The notes beneath the pieces are model-generated. The model saw only the letters and a program-made list of their open reading frames with translations. It was not told the origin of the DNA and ran no database searches. 64,000 nucleotides of DNA, taken from contig NZ_JACWFG010000001.1 in the NCBI RefSeq assembly GCF_019749295.1, positions 208,604-272,603 on the forward strand, written 5' to 3'. The DNA is from Neobacillus niacini (GTDB lineage: Bacteria; Bacillota; Bacilli; Bacillales; Cytobacillaceae). Position 1 is the first letter of the stretch, and each line of letters opens with the position of its first letter. Positions 26,367 to 34,973 of the stretch are shown here, one piece after another. Made by a program: the position numbers and the translations under genes.

Positions 26367-27032
26367 CTATCCCTTAATAAATGGGACAATGGGTAATTGT
26401 AATTCTCTTATTCCTTCTATTACCAGCTTTCCGACTTCCCTTGCTCCATGTTCACAAAAGTGTGTATTGTCCTCTATCCCATCTGGGTAATTTGGATGTT
26501 CATTTGCTTCAAACATAGTAAACAATTGTTTTGAATCTTCCGGACCTAATGATTGATAAAGCTTTTCTGTTTTTTCCCAAAGATTAATTACTTGGACATC
26601 CAATTTTTCAGCGAGCTGAATCATAGCTTGAGGAAAGTCCCCTAATGTATTCACCAATCTGCCATTCTCATCAAAGTTCCTTCTATGAACAGAGGTGACC
26701 AAAATTGCTATAGCCCCTTTCTTCCTTGCCCCATTAACATATTCCGTTAAATTAGCCTGATACGTCGTATAGGGCTGGGTGCCAAATGATTTTTGGTCGT
26801 TATGGCCAAATTGAATAAACAAGTAATCGTTTGGTTGAATGAATGCAAGGATCGTATCTAAATATCCTTGTTCCATAAAGGTATTGGTACTTGCTCCGCC
26901 TTTTGCGAAGTTGTGAACGTTAACGTCTTCGGTAAAAAAAGATTGAAACATTTGCCCCCAGCCTGCCATCGGTGCCTCATACCGAGGACAGCTTGCCACG
27001 GTAGAGTCACCTGCTAAGAATATATTAATCAA
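26367..27032 (-). CDS. Rhamnogalacturonan acetylesterase, SGNH/CE12 family (copy 1)
   Basis: A 221-residue SGNH hydrolase without signal peptide, so probably cytoplasmic. Block I is GDSTVA with the nucleophile Ser10, block II is KGGASTNTF, block III is GHNDQ, and block V has Asp and His in DNTHFCEHGA near residue 195. Such RhgT/YesT/YesY-type enzymes remove acetyl groups from galacturonate in RG-I, opening it to the lyases and hydrolases. It lies between yesX and yesZ in the same operon. A second, diverged copy is at 36210-36869. I cannot say from sequence alone which corresponds to YesT and which to YesY. Confidence 0.9.
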   Translation of the reverse strand: MINIFLAGDSTVASCPRYEAPMAGWGQMFQSFFTEDVNVHNFAKGGASTNTFMEQGYLDTILAFIQPNDYLFIQFGHNDQKSFGTQPYTTYQANLTEYVNGARKKGAIAILVTSVHRRNFDENGRLVNTLGDFPQAMIQLAEKLDVQVINLWEKTEKLYQSLGPEDSKQLFTMFEANEHPNYPDGIEDNTHFCEHGAREVGKLVIEGIRELQLPIVPFIKG

Positions 27033-27046
27033 TGATTATACACTCC

Positions 27047-28933
27047 TTATAAATATAATTTATCTGGTTGGTTTTGATTTTCTAGGTCAGGGTCTTGTTT
27101 CACTTCATAGATTTTCGGTGTCGGCGGTTTTTCCATGTTATGTCCAAGGAAGAAACCTGGATGTGGAGGCTGATTATACGCAACATTCTGCCAGGCAATA
27201 CCTAATCTGTAAGTAGGGTCATGCATAAGTGTATAAATACGATGATCGGTTATATCCGTTGTCGTATAGATCCTTAGTGCTGTACTATCATCTGTCCGCC
27301 AAATGACTTCTTCCCGCCAATCGCCAAAAATATCAGCCTGTAGACATGGATTCCCTTTTGTGCCGTTATTGGATCTAGTTCCATCTGCAGTAAGGATATT
27401 TACTAGTTTGCCATTTTGATAATCCCATTTGTCGATTTTACCTACACCAATCCCTGTTTCCTCATCGTATTCATGGTCAAGCAGTTCTCTCAGTAAATCT
27501 CCATCCCACCAAATGGCAAAGTTAAATGATTGTGGATTCGTTTCAGAGATTTTTTCTCCAGAACTGCTATATAAACCGGCTCCTCCCGTTTTCCAATGGG
27601 TAGAAGACCAAACCTCAACACCCTCATACCGCGGGTCAATATCTGCAGCCATACCTCTGCCTACATCTTCTATCGATGGAATCCCCCATAAAATTTCTCC
27701 TGTTTCCGCATCATGGATTTCTGTCCCATTTTCTTGCGGAATCTCATGGACTTGGAAAATTTCCAGTCCTGGCCTGCTAGGAATAAGATTTCCTACATGA
27801 ATGGCATCGCCATGACCTAGTCCCGTTGTATACAATCCTTGTCCATTATGATCAATCACACAGGATCCATAGATAATTTCATCTTTCCCGTCTTCATCTA
27901 CATCTGCTACACTGACACTATGGTTCCCCTGCCCAGAATAACCTTCATTCCCCGGCTCAAGACTATCAAACTTCCATACTTTTGTAAGTTCTCCATTCCG
28001 CCAATTATATGCAGCCAATACTGCTCTCGTATAATAACCACGGCACATCACAAGACTCGGCTTTACTCCATCAAGATAGGCAACACAGGCAAGAAAACGG
28101 TCCACTCGATTCCCTTCATCATCTCCCCAATCTGACCCTTTTCCTCTAGGAGGATCATAATCGGTCGTGACTAATTCTTTCCCTGTAGGTCCTTCAAAAA
28201 TGGTTAAATACTCGGGGCCTTCCAGGATAAAACCTTCTGAATTACGAAAATCGGCATTTGCATCCCCGATTATTTTCCCTTGTCCGTCAACCGTACCATC
28301 TGCTGTTTTGCAGGCAATTTCAGCCTTGCCATCTCCATCAAAATCATAGACAAGGAACTGAGTATAATGAGCACCTGCGCGAATATTTCTTCCTAGGTCG
28401 ATTCTCCACAAATGCGTTCCATTTAGCTTATAGGCATCCAGATAGACATTCCCCGTATAGCCTTTATGGGCATTATCATGGGAATTGGATGGATCCCATT
28501 TTAGGATAATTTCATACTCACCATCTCCATCTACATCCCCTACACTTGCATCATTCGCGTGATAGGTGAACTCTATTCCATCCGGTGAAATTCCGCCCTC
28601 TGGTTTATTAAGTGGAACAGTCAGATAATTAGTATCCCAAACTGTCGCCTTTTCAGATGGGAGTTGTTCCACTCCGTCTAACAATGCACAGATATAATAA
28701 GTAGAATCTGAAGCACCATTAATATCCAGATAATTGGTACTGGTTTTAATAGGGGTTTGATTAACTTTCTGATCATCACGGTAAACATTGAAGGTTATTT
28801 CTTCTGGGTCTGTTCCAAACAAACGCCATCCAATATAAACACCACCTTCTACCTTAACGGCAACCAAGCCCCGATTTAGACTTTCCATCTGACGATATTC
28901 TTCCATTTGATTTTTGTTGTTTTTCTCTGTCAT
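27047..28933 (-). CDS. yesX: Rhamnogalacturonan exo-lyase, PL11, YesX type
   Basis: A 628-residue PL11 lyase. It has an N-terminal fibronectin-like part (to ~110) and an eight-bladed propeller with calcium-binding Asp-rich loops such as DVDGDGEYEI and DFDGDGKAEI. Blocks RAGAHYTQFLVYD and GNPCLQADIFGDWREEV are shared with the secreted lyase at 37247. A longer frame begins 23 codons upstream, but the ATG at 28933 has GGAGGG at good spacing and gives the usual start. No signal peptide is visible, so it probably acts inside the cell on imported oligomers, releasing disaccharides as B. subtilis YesX does. It is the first gene of a four-gene operon. Confidence 0.92.
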   Translation of the reverse strand: MTEKNNKNQMEEYRQMESLNRGLVAVKVEGGVYIGWRLFGTDPEEITFNVYRDDQKVNQTPIKTSTNYLDINGASDSTYYICALLDGVEQLPSEKATVWDTNYLTVPLNKPEGGISPDGIEFTYHANDASVGDVDGDGEYEIILKWDPSNSHDNAHKGYTGNVYLDAYKLNGTHLWRIDLGRNIRAGAHYTQFLVYDFDGDGKAEIACKTADGTVDGQGKIIGDANADFRNSEGFILEGPEYLTIFEGPTGKELVTTDYDPPRGKGSDWGDDEGNRVDRFLACVAYLDGVKPSLVMCRGYYTRAVLAAYNWRNGELTKVWKFDSLEPGNEGYSGQGNHSVSVADVDEDGKDEIIYGSCVIDHNGQGLYTTGLGHGDAIHVGNLIPSRPGLEIFQVHEIPQENGTEIHDAETGEILWGIPSIEDVGRGMAADIDPRYEGVEVWSSTHWKTGGAGLYSSSGEKISETNPQSFNFAIWWDGDLLRELLDHEYDEETGIGVGKIDKWDYQNGKLVNILTADGTRSNNGTKGNPCLQADIFGDWREEVIWRTDDSTALRIYTTTDITDHRIYTLMHDPTYRLGIAWQNVAYNQPPHPGFFLGHNMEKPPTPKIYEVKQDPDLENQNQPDKLYL

Positions 28934-29027
28934 TTGTACAATCCCTCCTAAAGTGCAGTTTACTGTAGGGTAATGTACCCTGAAATTTTCAGCAATCGTC
29001 ATTTTTTGAATTCATTCTTTTTACACT

Positions 29028-29041
29028 TTAGACATTCTTGT
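29028..29041 (+). promoter_or_regulatory. Motif shared with the 36.9-kb promoter region
   Basis: TTAGACATTCTTGT here and TTAGACATTTTTGT at 36944-36957 differ at one of 14 positions. Both lie upstream of minus-strand RG-I genes in the same orientation, about 95 and 75 bp from the starts. Candidate regulator site. Confidence 0.3.
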
Positions 29042-29062
29042 ATGTTTGCACTTTTTTGTATT

Positions 29063-29246
29063 AGGTTGTGTTATATAGTCTGTTGATTTGTGCTCCAGTC
29101 ACTTCGCTTTCCGCAGGCGTTGCGGTGAGCCTCCTCGGCGCTATGCGCCTGCGGGGTCTCACCTGCTCCGTACTCCTGCAGGAGTCTTCGTGCCTTCCGC
29201 GCAAATCAACAGAGTGCAAATATCACATATAGCTTTAACACAACCT
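29063..29246. repeat. GC-rich MITE-like palindromic repeat
   Basis: The core at 29080-29212 is bounded by inverted ends CTGTTGATTTGTGC and GCGCAAATCAACAG (13 of 14 match). An outer perfect 11-bp pair AGGTTGTGTTA / TAACACAACCT lies at 29063-29073 and 29236-29246. The interior is far more GC-rich than the flanks and has several short palindromes (for example CTCCTGCAGGAG and GGCGCTATGCGCC). It resembles the dispersed non-coding repeat common in genomes of Bacillus megaterium relatives, where a typical copy contains GACTCCTGC and GGTGAGACCCCGC. No transposase or meaningful reading frame is inside. Confidence 0.75.
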
Positions 29247-29263
29247 TGTAAAATAGTTACTCC

Positions 29264-31342
29264 CTATCTCTGAAGGAATTTTACAGCTAACTTTTGTGCA
29301 AGTTCATCATCAGACAATGGGTTTCTGTGTGTATTTTCCAAATAAATATACTTTTCTGTTTCAGGCATGAGGTACTCTTTATACCATAAAAAGAAATCAG
29401 GACTGTCGCCTTGCATTCTTAAAAATTTACGCAGTGCTTCCAAAGAATAAATGGTACTGTCTATGTTTGTTAACCAATCTGCACGATAAAAATTTTCCCA
29501 CTTTCCATGCTCTGCACGTCTTAAAGCTTGTTTACATTCCCTGTAAGAGTTAATAGATTCTGAGGCATAGACAAAAGCAAGTGGATATTCTTTTTTTGTA
29601 AAAGAAATATAGGCTTTACATAGAGATATAAAACCATTACAGCCGAAGGCATGTAATTCTGCTTGCAGCAAAAGCTGATCTGAAAAGCGCTGTTTATCTT
29701 CTTTTGGCAGCAGCAAAGAAACCTGACGACACTGTTCTAAAAACTCTTCCCAGCCTGCAAATCCCTGCTCACATTTCTCCAAGAACCATTTCACTTGTTC
29801 GGTAAAAGAGATTTCACCTGTCGCCCAGTAGAGTCTTTCCATTGGAATATCTGTTTTCCCTTGAAGCCAATGACCAATAATTTTTCTTGCTGGATGGTGA
29901 TAAAATTCGTCCCCTGCTTTGTCATCTAGATGAGGACCATAGGATATTGTCCTTTCAAAATAGCTTTTGTACAGCTCTGCAATGTCTTTGTTATTTGTTG
30001 TATATAGACGTTTAATAAATGTCTCTAAATGTTTTTCAATATTTATCGTGCCGTTATTCCATAATTCACTCACAATATCCAGCGGGTAAAGATGCATGCG
30101 GATATTCCCGCTGTTGAGCAGTAAGTACGAAAGGGCTCCGGCATCAAACGCTTTTTCAAGCTCCTCTTTGATCAACTCCGGCGGGGAGGGGAACATCGTC
30201 AAATGATTCGATGCCTGGAGGTCATGGAAGGTTATGTGATAATAAAGCCCGTGCTCTCCTGTGTCATTAACTTCTGGGAGGGATGGAATCCGGTAATTTT
30301 CATTTCCCTGTCTTCGGGAGACCATTTTTCCATATCCGTTATCCGCCCATATTTTAATGACGCCTTCAGGTACCTTCACATGCCCCGCTTTGTATAGTTC
30401 AGAAATTTCTCCATACAACGCCATGGAATAAACAGGGTTATATACTGATTGGCTAATCATTTCATACTGCCTTTGAACAACCTTTGAAATCATTGCCCCT
30501 CTCTTTTCAGGGGTATCAAATTCTGGATCGTAATGCCAGAAAGGAGCATCCCCTTGTCCTCGGAAGGAAAGAACCCAGACAATTTTCTCATCCTTTTGTT
30601 TCTCAATCGCTTCCTGCCATAAAGACTCAAACAACTCTGGATTTTGTTTGTAGCTGGGCTTCCTGCCGGGGAATGCCCTCAGAAACATTTCGGCCCCTAA
30701 CGGCTCAGCATGGTGATGCGTTACCCATAAGCCCATATCTGCCGCTAAATCAGCATGGATACCATTTTTCGGAAGATCTGTACCAGGGATCACCATATTC
30801 CCGCCGCAGCGTAATAATGCTTCAAAAACGGGATACCAAATTTCCTTCGATGGAGGGTACTCTTCCTTCCAGCCGATTAGGCATACCTCATCATTCACAA
30901 ACCAGCCGCGGTACTTTACCTTCTTCTCTGGGGAATTAAAATTTTTTGCTGGTATATGTATTTCCGAATGTTGTTTTATTGGTAAATCAGCCCAGAACCA
31001 AAAAGGATCTACTCCTAGGTATTGGGTGCTATAATGCAGCAGGCCGTATATGATTCCTAGATCGTCATAGCCCACAATGTGATATGAAGGTTTTTCGGCA
31101 TTTTCCATGAAGCGAAAACCATAGGCTTCTGGTCTTTCAGGACATTCCTCATGATTTGAGGTATATCGAACCACAATATCTGCCTTCTCTGTATTTGATG
31201 TGATGAGGTTTGGAACTTTCCCAAATACCTTTTCATGATCTCTCACAATCATATCCACTGCATGTCTGACTGGCAGGCTGCAATTTTCTGGCAGGGAAAT
31301 GATGGAATCACCATTGATTACTACATTTGATAGCCTCAACAT
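29264..31342 (-). CDS. Glycoside hydrolase family 115-like protein
   Basis: A 692-residue soluble protein with no signal peptide, resembling GH115 (the xylan alpha-1,2-glucuronidase family). Family-like blocks are the GIIYGLLHYSTQYLGVDPFWFWAD segment near residue 100, KYRGWFVNDE near 145, and the barrel segment RCGGNMVIPGT. The ATG at 31342 is chosen because GGGAGG precedes it; the frame runs 25 codons further upstream without a better site. It seems shorter than most GH115 enzymes, perhaps lacking a C-terminal domain. In this setting it might remove glucuronic acid from galactan or arabinogalactan side chains. Family fairly sure; substrate speculative. Confidence 0.75.
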   Translation of the reverse strand: MLRLSNVVINGDSIISLPENCSLPVRHAVDMIVRDHEKVFGKVPNLITSNTEKADIVVRYTSNHEECPERPEAYGFRFMENAEKPSYHIVGYDDLGIIYGLLHYSTQYLGVDPFWFWADLPIKQHSEIHIPAKNFNSPEKKVKYRGWFVNDEVCLIGWKEEYPPSKEIWYPVFEALLRCGGNMVIPGTDLPKNGIHADLAADMGLWVTHHHAEPLGAEMFLRAFPGRKPSYKQNPELFESLWQEAIEKQKDEKIVWVLSFRGQGDAPFWHYDPEFDTPEKRGAMISKVVQRQYEMISQSVYNPVYSMALYGEISELYKAGHVKVPEGVIKIWADNGYGKMVSRRQGNENYRIPSLPEVNDTGEHGLYYHITFHDLQASNHLTMFPSPPELIKEELEKAFDAGALSYLLLNSGNIRMHLYPLDIVSELWNNGTINIEKHLETFIKRLYTTNNKDIAELYKSYFERTISYGPHLDDKAGDEFYHHPARKIIGHWLQGKTDIPMERLYWATGEISFTEQVKWFLEKCEQGFAGWEEFLEQCRQVSLLLPKEDKQRFSDQLLLQAELHAFGCNGFISLCKAYISFTKKEYPLAFVYASESINSYRECKQALRRAEHGKWENFYRADWLTNIDSTIYSLEALRKFLRMQGDSPDFFLWYKEYLMPETEKYIYLENTHRNPLSDDELAQKLAVKFLQR

Positions 31343-31398
31343 TTTTCCTCCCATTCTTTGGTTTTTAGTACTCTCGTGTATTTTTGTTGCTCTACTAG

Positions 31399-31440
31399 AA
31401 AATAACCTGTGGAACATTCAGATATCCCACAGGTTATTTT
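31399..31440 (-). terminator. Terminator after yesR
   Basis: Perfect 12-bp repeat AATAACCTGTGG / CCACAGGTTATT (31401-31412 and 31427-31438), T-rich on the minus-strand side, directly after the yesR stop. Confidence 0.8.
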
Positions 31441-32472
31441 TTACTCTTGCTTCTTTTCTCTTTTTAATAATAAGGATAAAAAGGCAAGTGCTAACCCTTG
31501 TCCCCAGCCTTGTACCCGCTTATAAGGGACTTCTTTATATCCATCTGCATCAAACATAACAGCCGTACCTGCTGAAACTCCCATAACCGAACCATCTTCT
31601 CTGATTTGGTTTAGGATGGCTCCAAGAGCTTTTTGCGTATATTTATTGTATAGTTTCCCTGTGGTTAACAGTGCCGCTGCAATTCCTGCCGAACCAGAGG
31701 TTTCTAAATAAGAATCTGGGTCATCTAAAATTGTATGCCAAAGTCCAGAATCTGATTGTAATCTTACCAGTGCGCTTAACTGGTCACGCAGTGATCCTTG
31801 TATCACCATATAGGACGGATGCTGGACTTCAATAAGTTCTAGAGCCCTAGCCATCGTATACGCAGCCCAGCTGTTTCCCCTCGCCCAGAAAATACCTGAC
31901 ATATGATTTTGTGCCAAGTTATCCCAGCCATGATAATAGAGATTTGTACGATCATCCTGAAGGAAATTTTCATGACCATGGTATTGCTTTAATCCAAAAT
32001 TGAAATAATCTTCTCTGTCTAACAAATTGCCGATTCTTAAAAGGAAATAACCGGCCATAAACATGGTGTCCACCCATGCCTGCTCAGGGAATTGATATTT
32101 CGTACCATTTACCGTATGCTGCAGGACACCATCTGCAAAGCTCTCAGCATCATGCAGCAGATAGTCTGCCATTTTGATTGCTGTTTCTAGATACTTTTCA
32201 TCATTGGTCGCTTTATATAGAGTTAATAAAACGTGACCAATCGAGGAAGCATTAACCGTTAACTTTGGAAGCCCATCCTCTAACTCTGCATCCACCCATT
32301 CCTTAATTCCTTGAAGATATTGCTCTTCTCCGGTCGCTTCATATGCTTGTGCAATACCATAAAAAGCAACTCCTCCCGGCCAATCCCAACTGAAATCCAT
32401 ATTAAAGGTTCTCTCAACAACTCGACCGATTGCCTGAGATACCTTGTTTTCCTCAAGTACTAACTGTGGCAT
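31441..32472 (-). CDS. yesR: Unsaturated rhamnogalacturonyl hydrolase, GH105, YesR type
   Basis: A 343-residue cytoplasmic alpha6/alpha6-barrel enzyme, matching the 344 residues of B. subtilis YesR. The catalytic Asp is residue 135 in QAWVDTMFMAG. Other GH105 blocks are FARGNSWAAYTMARALELI-like (WARGNSWAAYT) and LYYHGWDNLA. It hydrates the unsaturated galacturonate of RG disaccharides, releasing rhamnose. It stands alone between a strong terminator and the 52-bp hairpin array, which ends about 45 bp upstream of its start. A second GH105 gene is at 34974-36059. Confidence 0.92.
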   Translation of the reverse strand: MPQLVLEENKVSQAIGRVVERTFNMDFSWDWPGGVAFYGIAQAYEATGEEQYLQGIKEWVDAELEDGLPKLTVNASSIGHVLLTLYKATNDEKYLETAIKMADYLLHDAESFADGVLQHTVNGTKYQFPEQAWVDTMFMAGYFLLRIGNLLDREDYFNFGLKQYHGHENFLQDDRTNLYYHGWDNLAQNHMSGIFWARGNSWAAYTMARALELIEVQHPSYMVIQGSLRDQLSALVRLQSDSGLWHTILDDPDSYLETSGSAGIAAALLTTGKLYNKYTQKALGAILNQIREDGSVMGVSAGTAVMFDADGYKEVPYKRVQGWGQGLALAFLSLLLKREKKQE

Positions 32473-32517
32473 ACATATCCTCCTTTAAGGGGTAAATTTT
32501 TAAGAACCAATCTTTTT

Positions 32518-32716
32518 ATTCCCGCTGACTTAATATTTTTGGTTCAACGGGAACTAACACGCTTCTTTGATTCCCTTTACCTTGGTATATTTGGTTCAAC
32601 GGGAACCAAAACGCACCTTTGATTCCCTCTACCTTGATTTTTTGGGTTCAACGGGAACCAAAACGCTTCTTTGATTCCCTCTACCTGGTTTTTCCTGGTT
32701 CAACGGGAACCAAAGC
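32518..32716. repeat. Tandem array of four 52-bp hairpin repeats
   Basis: The core GGTTCAACGGGAAC starts at 32541, 32593, 32645 and 32697, an exact 52-bp period. Each core is a hairpin (TTTGGTTC-AACGG-GAACCAAA in the best copy, 8-bp stem). The between-core segments are also conserved (ACGC..CTTTGATTCCCTCTACC), and a degraded partial unit precedes copy 1. It fills the space between the yteT stop (32718) and the yesR leader. Not a CRISPR because the segments between cores are near identical. Confidence 0.85.
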
Positions 32717-32717
32717 T

Positions 32718-34037
32718 CTAGAAAACAGCTTTTGGTACCGTTAGATCCACGTTGTTGTTTAATAATTCCTTTATTTTCATTGGCTTATTTTCTTTCACAG
32801 ACCTCCATACCCCTTCACCTACTGCAATGGAGTAAGCTCCTGCCTCTGCACCCGCTAAAATAGGATATGGGCGATTTTGATCTACCCCTAAGAAAAGGTC
32901 TTCCAATAAAACAGGGTCTCCGCCGCCGTGTCCTCCTCCGGTTTGGAGAACATGAATAATCTCTTTTGCTCCGCCAAATAATGGGTAGAATTCAATCGTT
33001 TGTTCTGGAACGGAGAATGGAATCCGGCTTGGTTCATGGAACTCTGTTGTTTCAATTCTGCCCTTCGTTCCATTTATCGCTAAACGGTAGCCTTCATATG
33101 GAAGGGAGAAATTTACGGAATAGCTTAAGAAAGCGCCTTTATCATACTTTACAGTAGCAACATAGGTATCTTCGATTTCAATTTCGTGATCAAAGATACA
33201 GGAATCTGGACGATAATGAGTATAATTTTGGGCAGACTTCTCAATGCTGTCTGCTTTAATATGGTCGTCTTTAACGGCTATGTTATTTCGGCGGTTTGAC
33301 CAGCGCATATAGTATTCACACGAAGGCTTCTCTTCACAGGTACTACAATAGCGGTTGTCTGTTGGGCTTGGATTGAATTCTCCGTCTTTACCGAAGTAAT
33401 TTAGGGCACCGTATGCAAATACTTCTTCTGGATTCTGATCAAGCCACCAATTTACTAGGTCAAAATGGTGTGTGGATTTATGAATGGATAGGCCGCCTGA
33501 AAAATTTCGGTTTCGGTTCCATCTTTTGAAATAGCTCGCGCCATGATAGGTATCAATATACCAATTCAGGTCAACGGAAGTGACCCTGCCGATTTTTCCT
33601 TCTAAAATAAGTTCTTTTATTTTCCGGTGAAACGGATTGTAACGATAGTTAAAAGCGACAATTACTTTTCCCTTACTTTCCTTTTCTGCTTCCATTACTC
33701 TTCTAGCATCTTCTGCTTTTGTCACCATTGGCTTTTCGGTAATAACGGTTAAGTTATTCTCTAAGCCTTGTAATATGTAATCGATATGGGTATCGTCTCT
33801 GCTCGTTACGATGACTGTATCTGGATTTGTTTCATCAATCATTTGTTGGAATTGATTCGGATTGTAAGAGGGAACGGATTTTAATTCAGAAAAACTTTCT
33901 TTGCAAATTTCTATTCTTCGCGGGTCGGTATCTAGGACGCCAACAACTTGGTTAGTTGAACCGAATTGATGAACGATTGATTGAATAAACATTCCTAATG
34001 CTCGGTTACTAAGTCCGCAAACTACGATTCTATTCAA
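32718..34037 (-). CDS. yteT: Gfo/Idh/MocA family oxidoreductase, YteT type
   Basis: A 439-residue NAD(P)-dependent sugar dehydrogenase-like protein, close to B. subtilis YteT (about 428). The N-terminal Rossmann fold starts MNRIVVCGLSNRALG with an atypical nucleotide loop. It continues to the conserved TSRDDTHIDYI and ITEKPMV (EKP motif, residues ~95-100). The C-terminal domain has HKSTHHFDLVNWWL with a candidate catalytic His pair, and a Cys-rich stretch CSTCEEKPSC near residue 225. It lies downstream of the TIM-barrel isomerase and GH105 genes. It might oxidise or reduce a uronate or deoxy-sugar from RG-I; the substrate is unknown. Confidence 0.8.
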   Translation of the reverse strand: MNRIVVCGLSNRALGMFIQSIVHQFGSTNQVVGVLDTDPRRIEICKESFSELKSVPSYNPNQFQQMIDETNPDTVIVTSRDDTHIDYILQGLENNLTVITEKPMVTKAEDARRVMEAEKESKGKVIVAFNYRYNPFHRKIKELILEGKIGRVTSVDLNWYIDTYHGASYFKRWNRNRNFSGGLSIHKSTHHFDLVNWWLDQNPEEVFAYGALNYFGKDGEFNPSPTDNRYCSTCEEKPSCEYYMRWSNRRNNIAVKDDHIKADSIEKSAQNYTHYRPDSCIFDHEIEIEDTYVATVKYDKGAFLSYSVNFSLPYEGYRLAINGTKGRIETTEFHEPSRIPFSVPEQTIEFYPLFGGAKEIIHVLQTGGGHGGGDPVLLEDLFLGVDQNRPYPILAGAEAGAYSIAVGEGVWRSVKENKPMKIKELLNNNVDLTVPKAVF

Positions 34038-34075
34038 AGTGTTTCCCCCTATTTTTATAGAAAATTTATTTTTAA

Positions 34076-34112
34076 AAGAAAACTCCCATTAAAGTTAACC
34101 AACAATAATGGG
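34076..34112 (-). terminator. Terminator after the TIM-barrel isomerase gene
   Basis: Stem CCCATTA / TAATGGG (34085-34091 and 34106-34112), extendable past a bulge, followed by TTTTCTTTT on the minus strand. Confidence 0.55.
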
Positions 34113-34124
34113 CAGTATATGCTT

Positions 34125-34958
34125 TTATTTTCCCCTTAGGTATGCGATGCTTTCTTCTATGAAGGGTTCTTTTGTTTCTTCTAGTAAGATGTTTATAAAA
34201 GGTTTTTTCTTTTTTATTTCTTTTATAATATACTCATAGTTTAGTAGTCCCTTACCAACGGCTGTTGGGACTAGTTGGTTGTTCTCTATGGTAAAGTCTT
34301 TTGCATGGAGGATGACTACTCTGTCACCAAATAAATCCATTGCTTCTTGAAAAATTTCTTCTTGATTTTGGTACGTATCAATTGTTAATAGATTCACTGG
34401 GTCGAGAATCACTTGCAGATTATTGGAATTGATTGAATCTAAGAGTCTCTTCATTACTTTTGGCGAATAAATTGGATGATTTACTCCTGCTTCTATCCCC
34501 ACAATAACTCCAAACTTTTCTGCTTCCTTAACAAGTTCAGAGACACTTTCTACCACTTCTAAAAAAGGTTCTTCCTTGAAGTTCTCTTCGGTATAGAAAA
34601 TTTCCGGATTTACATTTCCTGTTTCAGTCGCCACTATACTGCAGCCAAAATCTTTAGCAAAGCGGATATGCTCTTTAAAGCGCTCCATCCCTTTACGTCT
34701 CTCATCCAAATCAGGATGAATCATATTAAAATAGCAGCCTAATACAGCAATTTGTACATTATGCTTTGCGAATGCATTAGCTACATAACGTGCGAAACCT
34801 GGGCTCAAACTGCCTAGTTCTGTATTCACACCCTCTAAGGATTTACTTAAAGCCAGCTGAACGGATGTAAGTCCTTTACCAGCTACTTCTTGTCCTAACT
34901 CTTCTAGTGGAAGGTTTTCAATATCATGTGCTCTTATTCCAATGTTTAACATTTCCAT
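34125..34958 (-). CDS. Sugar phosphate isomerase/epimerase-like TIM-barrel protein
   Basis: A 277-residue protein of the xylose-isomerase-like TIM-barrel (AP endonuclease family 2) superfamily. The metal-site pattern is visible as Glu in VGIEAGVNH, Asp in VILDPVNLL, His in VILHAKDF and Glu in LLEETKEPF. It begins LNIGIRAHDI, with GGTGGG before the ATG. It lies 15 bp downstream of the YteR-type GH105 gene, so the two form an operon, and is followed by yteT after a terminator. It could isomerise or epimerise a sugar released from RG-I. The reaction cannot be assigned from sequence alone. Confidence 0.8.
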   Translation of the reverse strand: MEMLNIGIRAHDIENLPLEELGQEVAGKGLTSVQLALSKSLEGVNTELGSLSPGFARYVANAFAKHNVQIAVLGCYFNMIHPDLDERRKGMERFKEHIRFAKDFGCSIVATETGNVNPEIFYTEENFKEEPFLEVVESVSELVKEAEKFGVIVGIEAGVNHPIYSPKVMKRLLDSINSNNLQVILDPVNLLTIDTYQNQEEIFQEAMDLFGDRVVILHAKDFTIENNQLVPTAVGKGLLNYEYIIKEIKKKKPFINILLEETKEPFIEESIAYLRGK

Positions 34959-34973
34959 CCCACCTATACTTCT

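Larger units (their letters stand above)
28934..29263. other. 330-bp non-coding gap between the GH115 gene and yesX
   Basis: It holds the yesX leader (GGAGGG site), an AT-rich stretch with the motif TTAGACATTCTTGT at 29028-29041 that recurs before the second acetylesterase gene, and the GC-rich repeat described separately. No convincing sigma-A promoter was found. Confidence 0.6.

Noticed and set aside
29088-29273. 61-codon plus-strand frame inside the GC-rich repeat
   Set aside because: It is generated by the repeat element, has no ribosome site and low-complexity content.
32541-32710. Regular palindromic repeats that could be taken for a CRISPR array
   Set aside because: The segments between cores are nearly identical, the period is exactly 52 bp, there are only four units and no cas gene is present.
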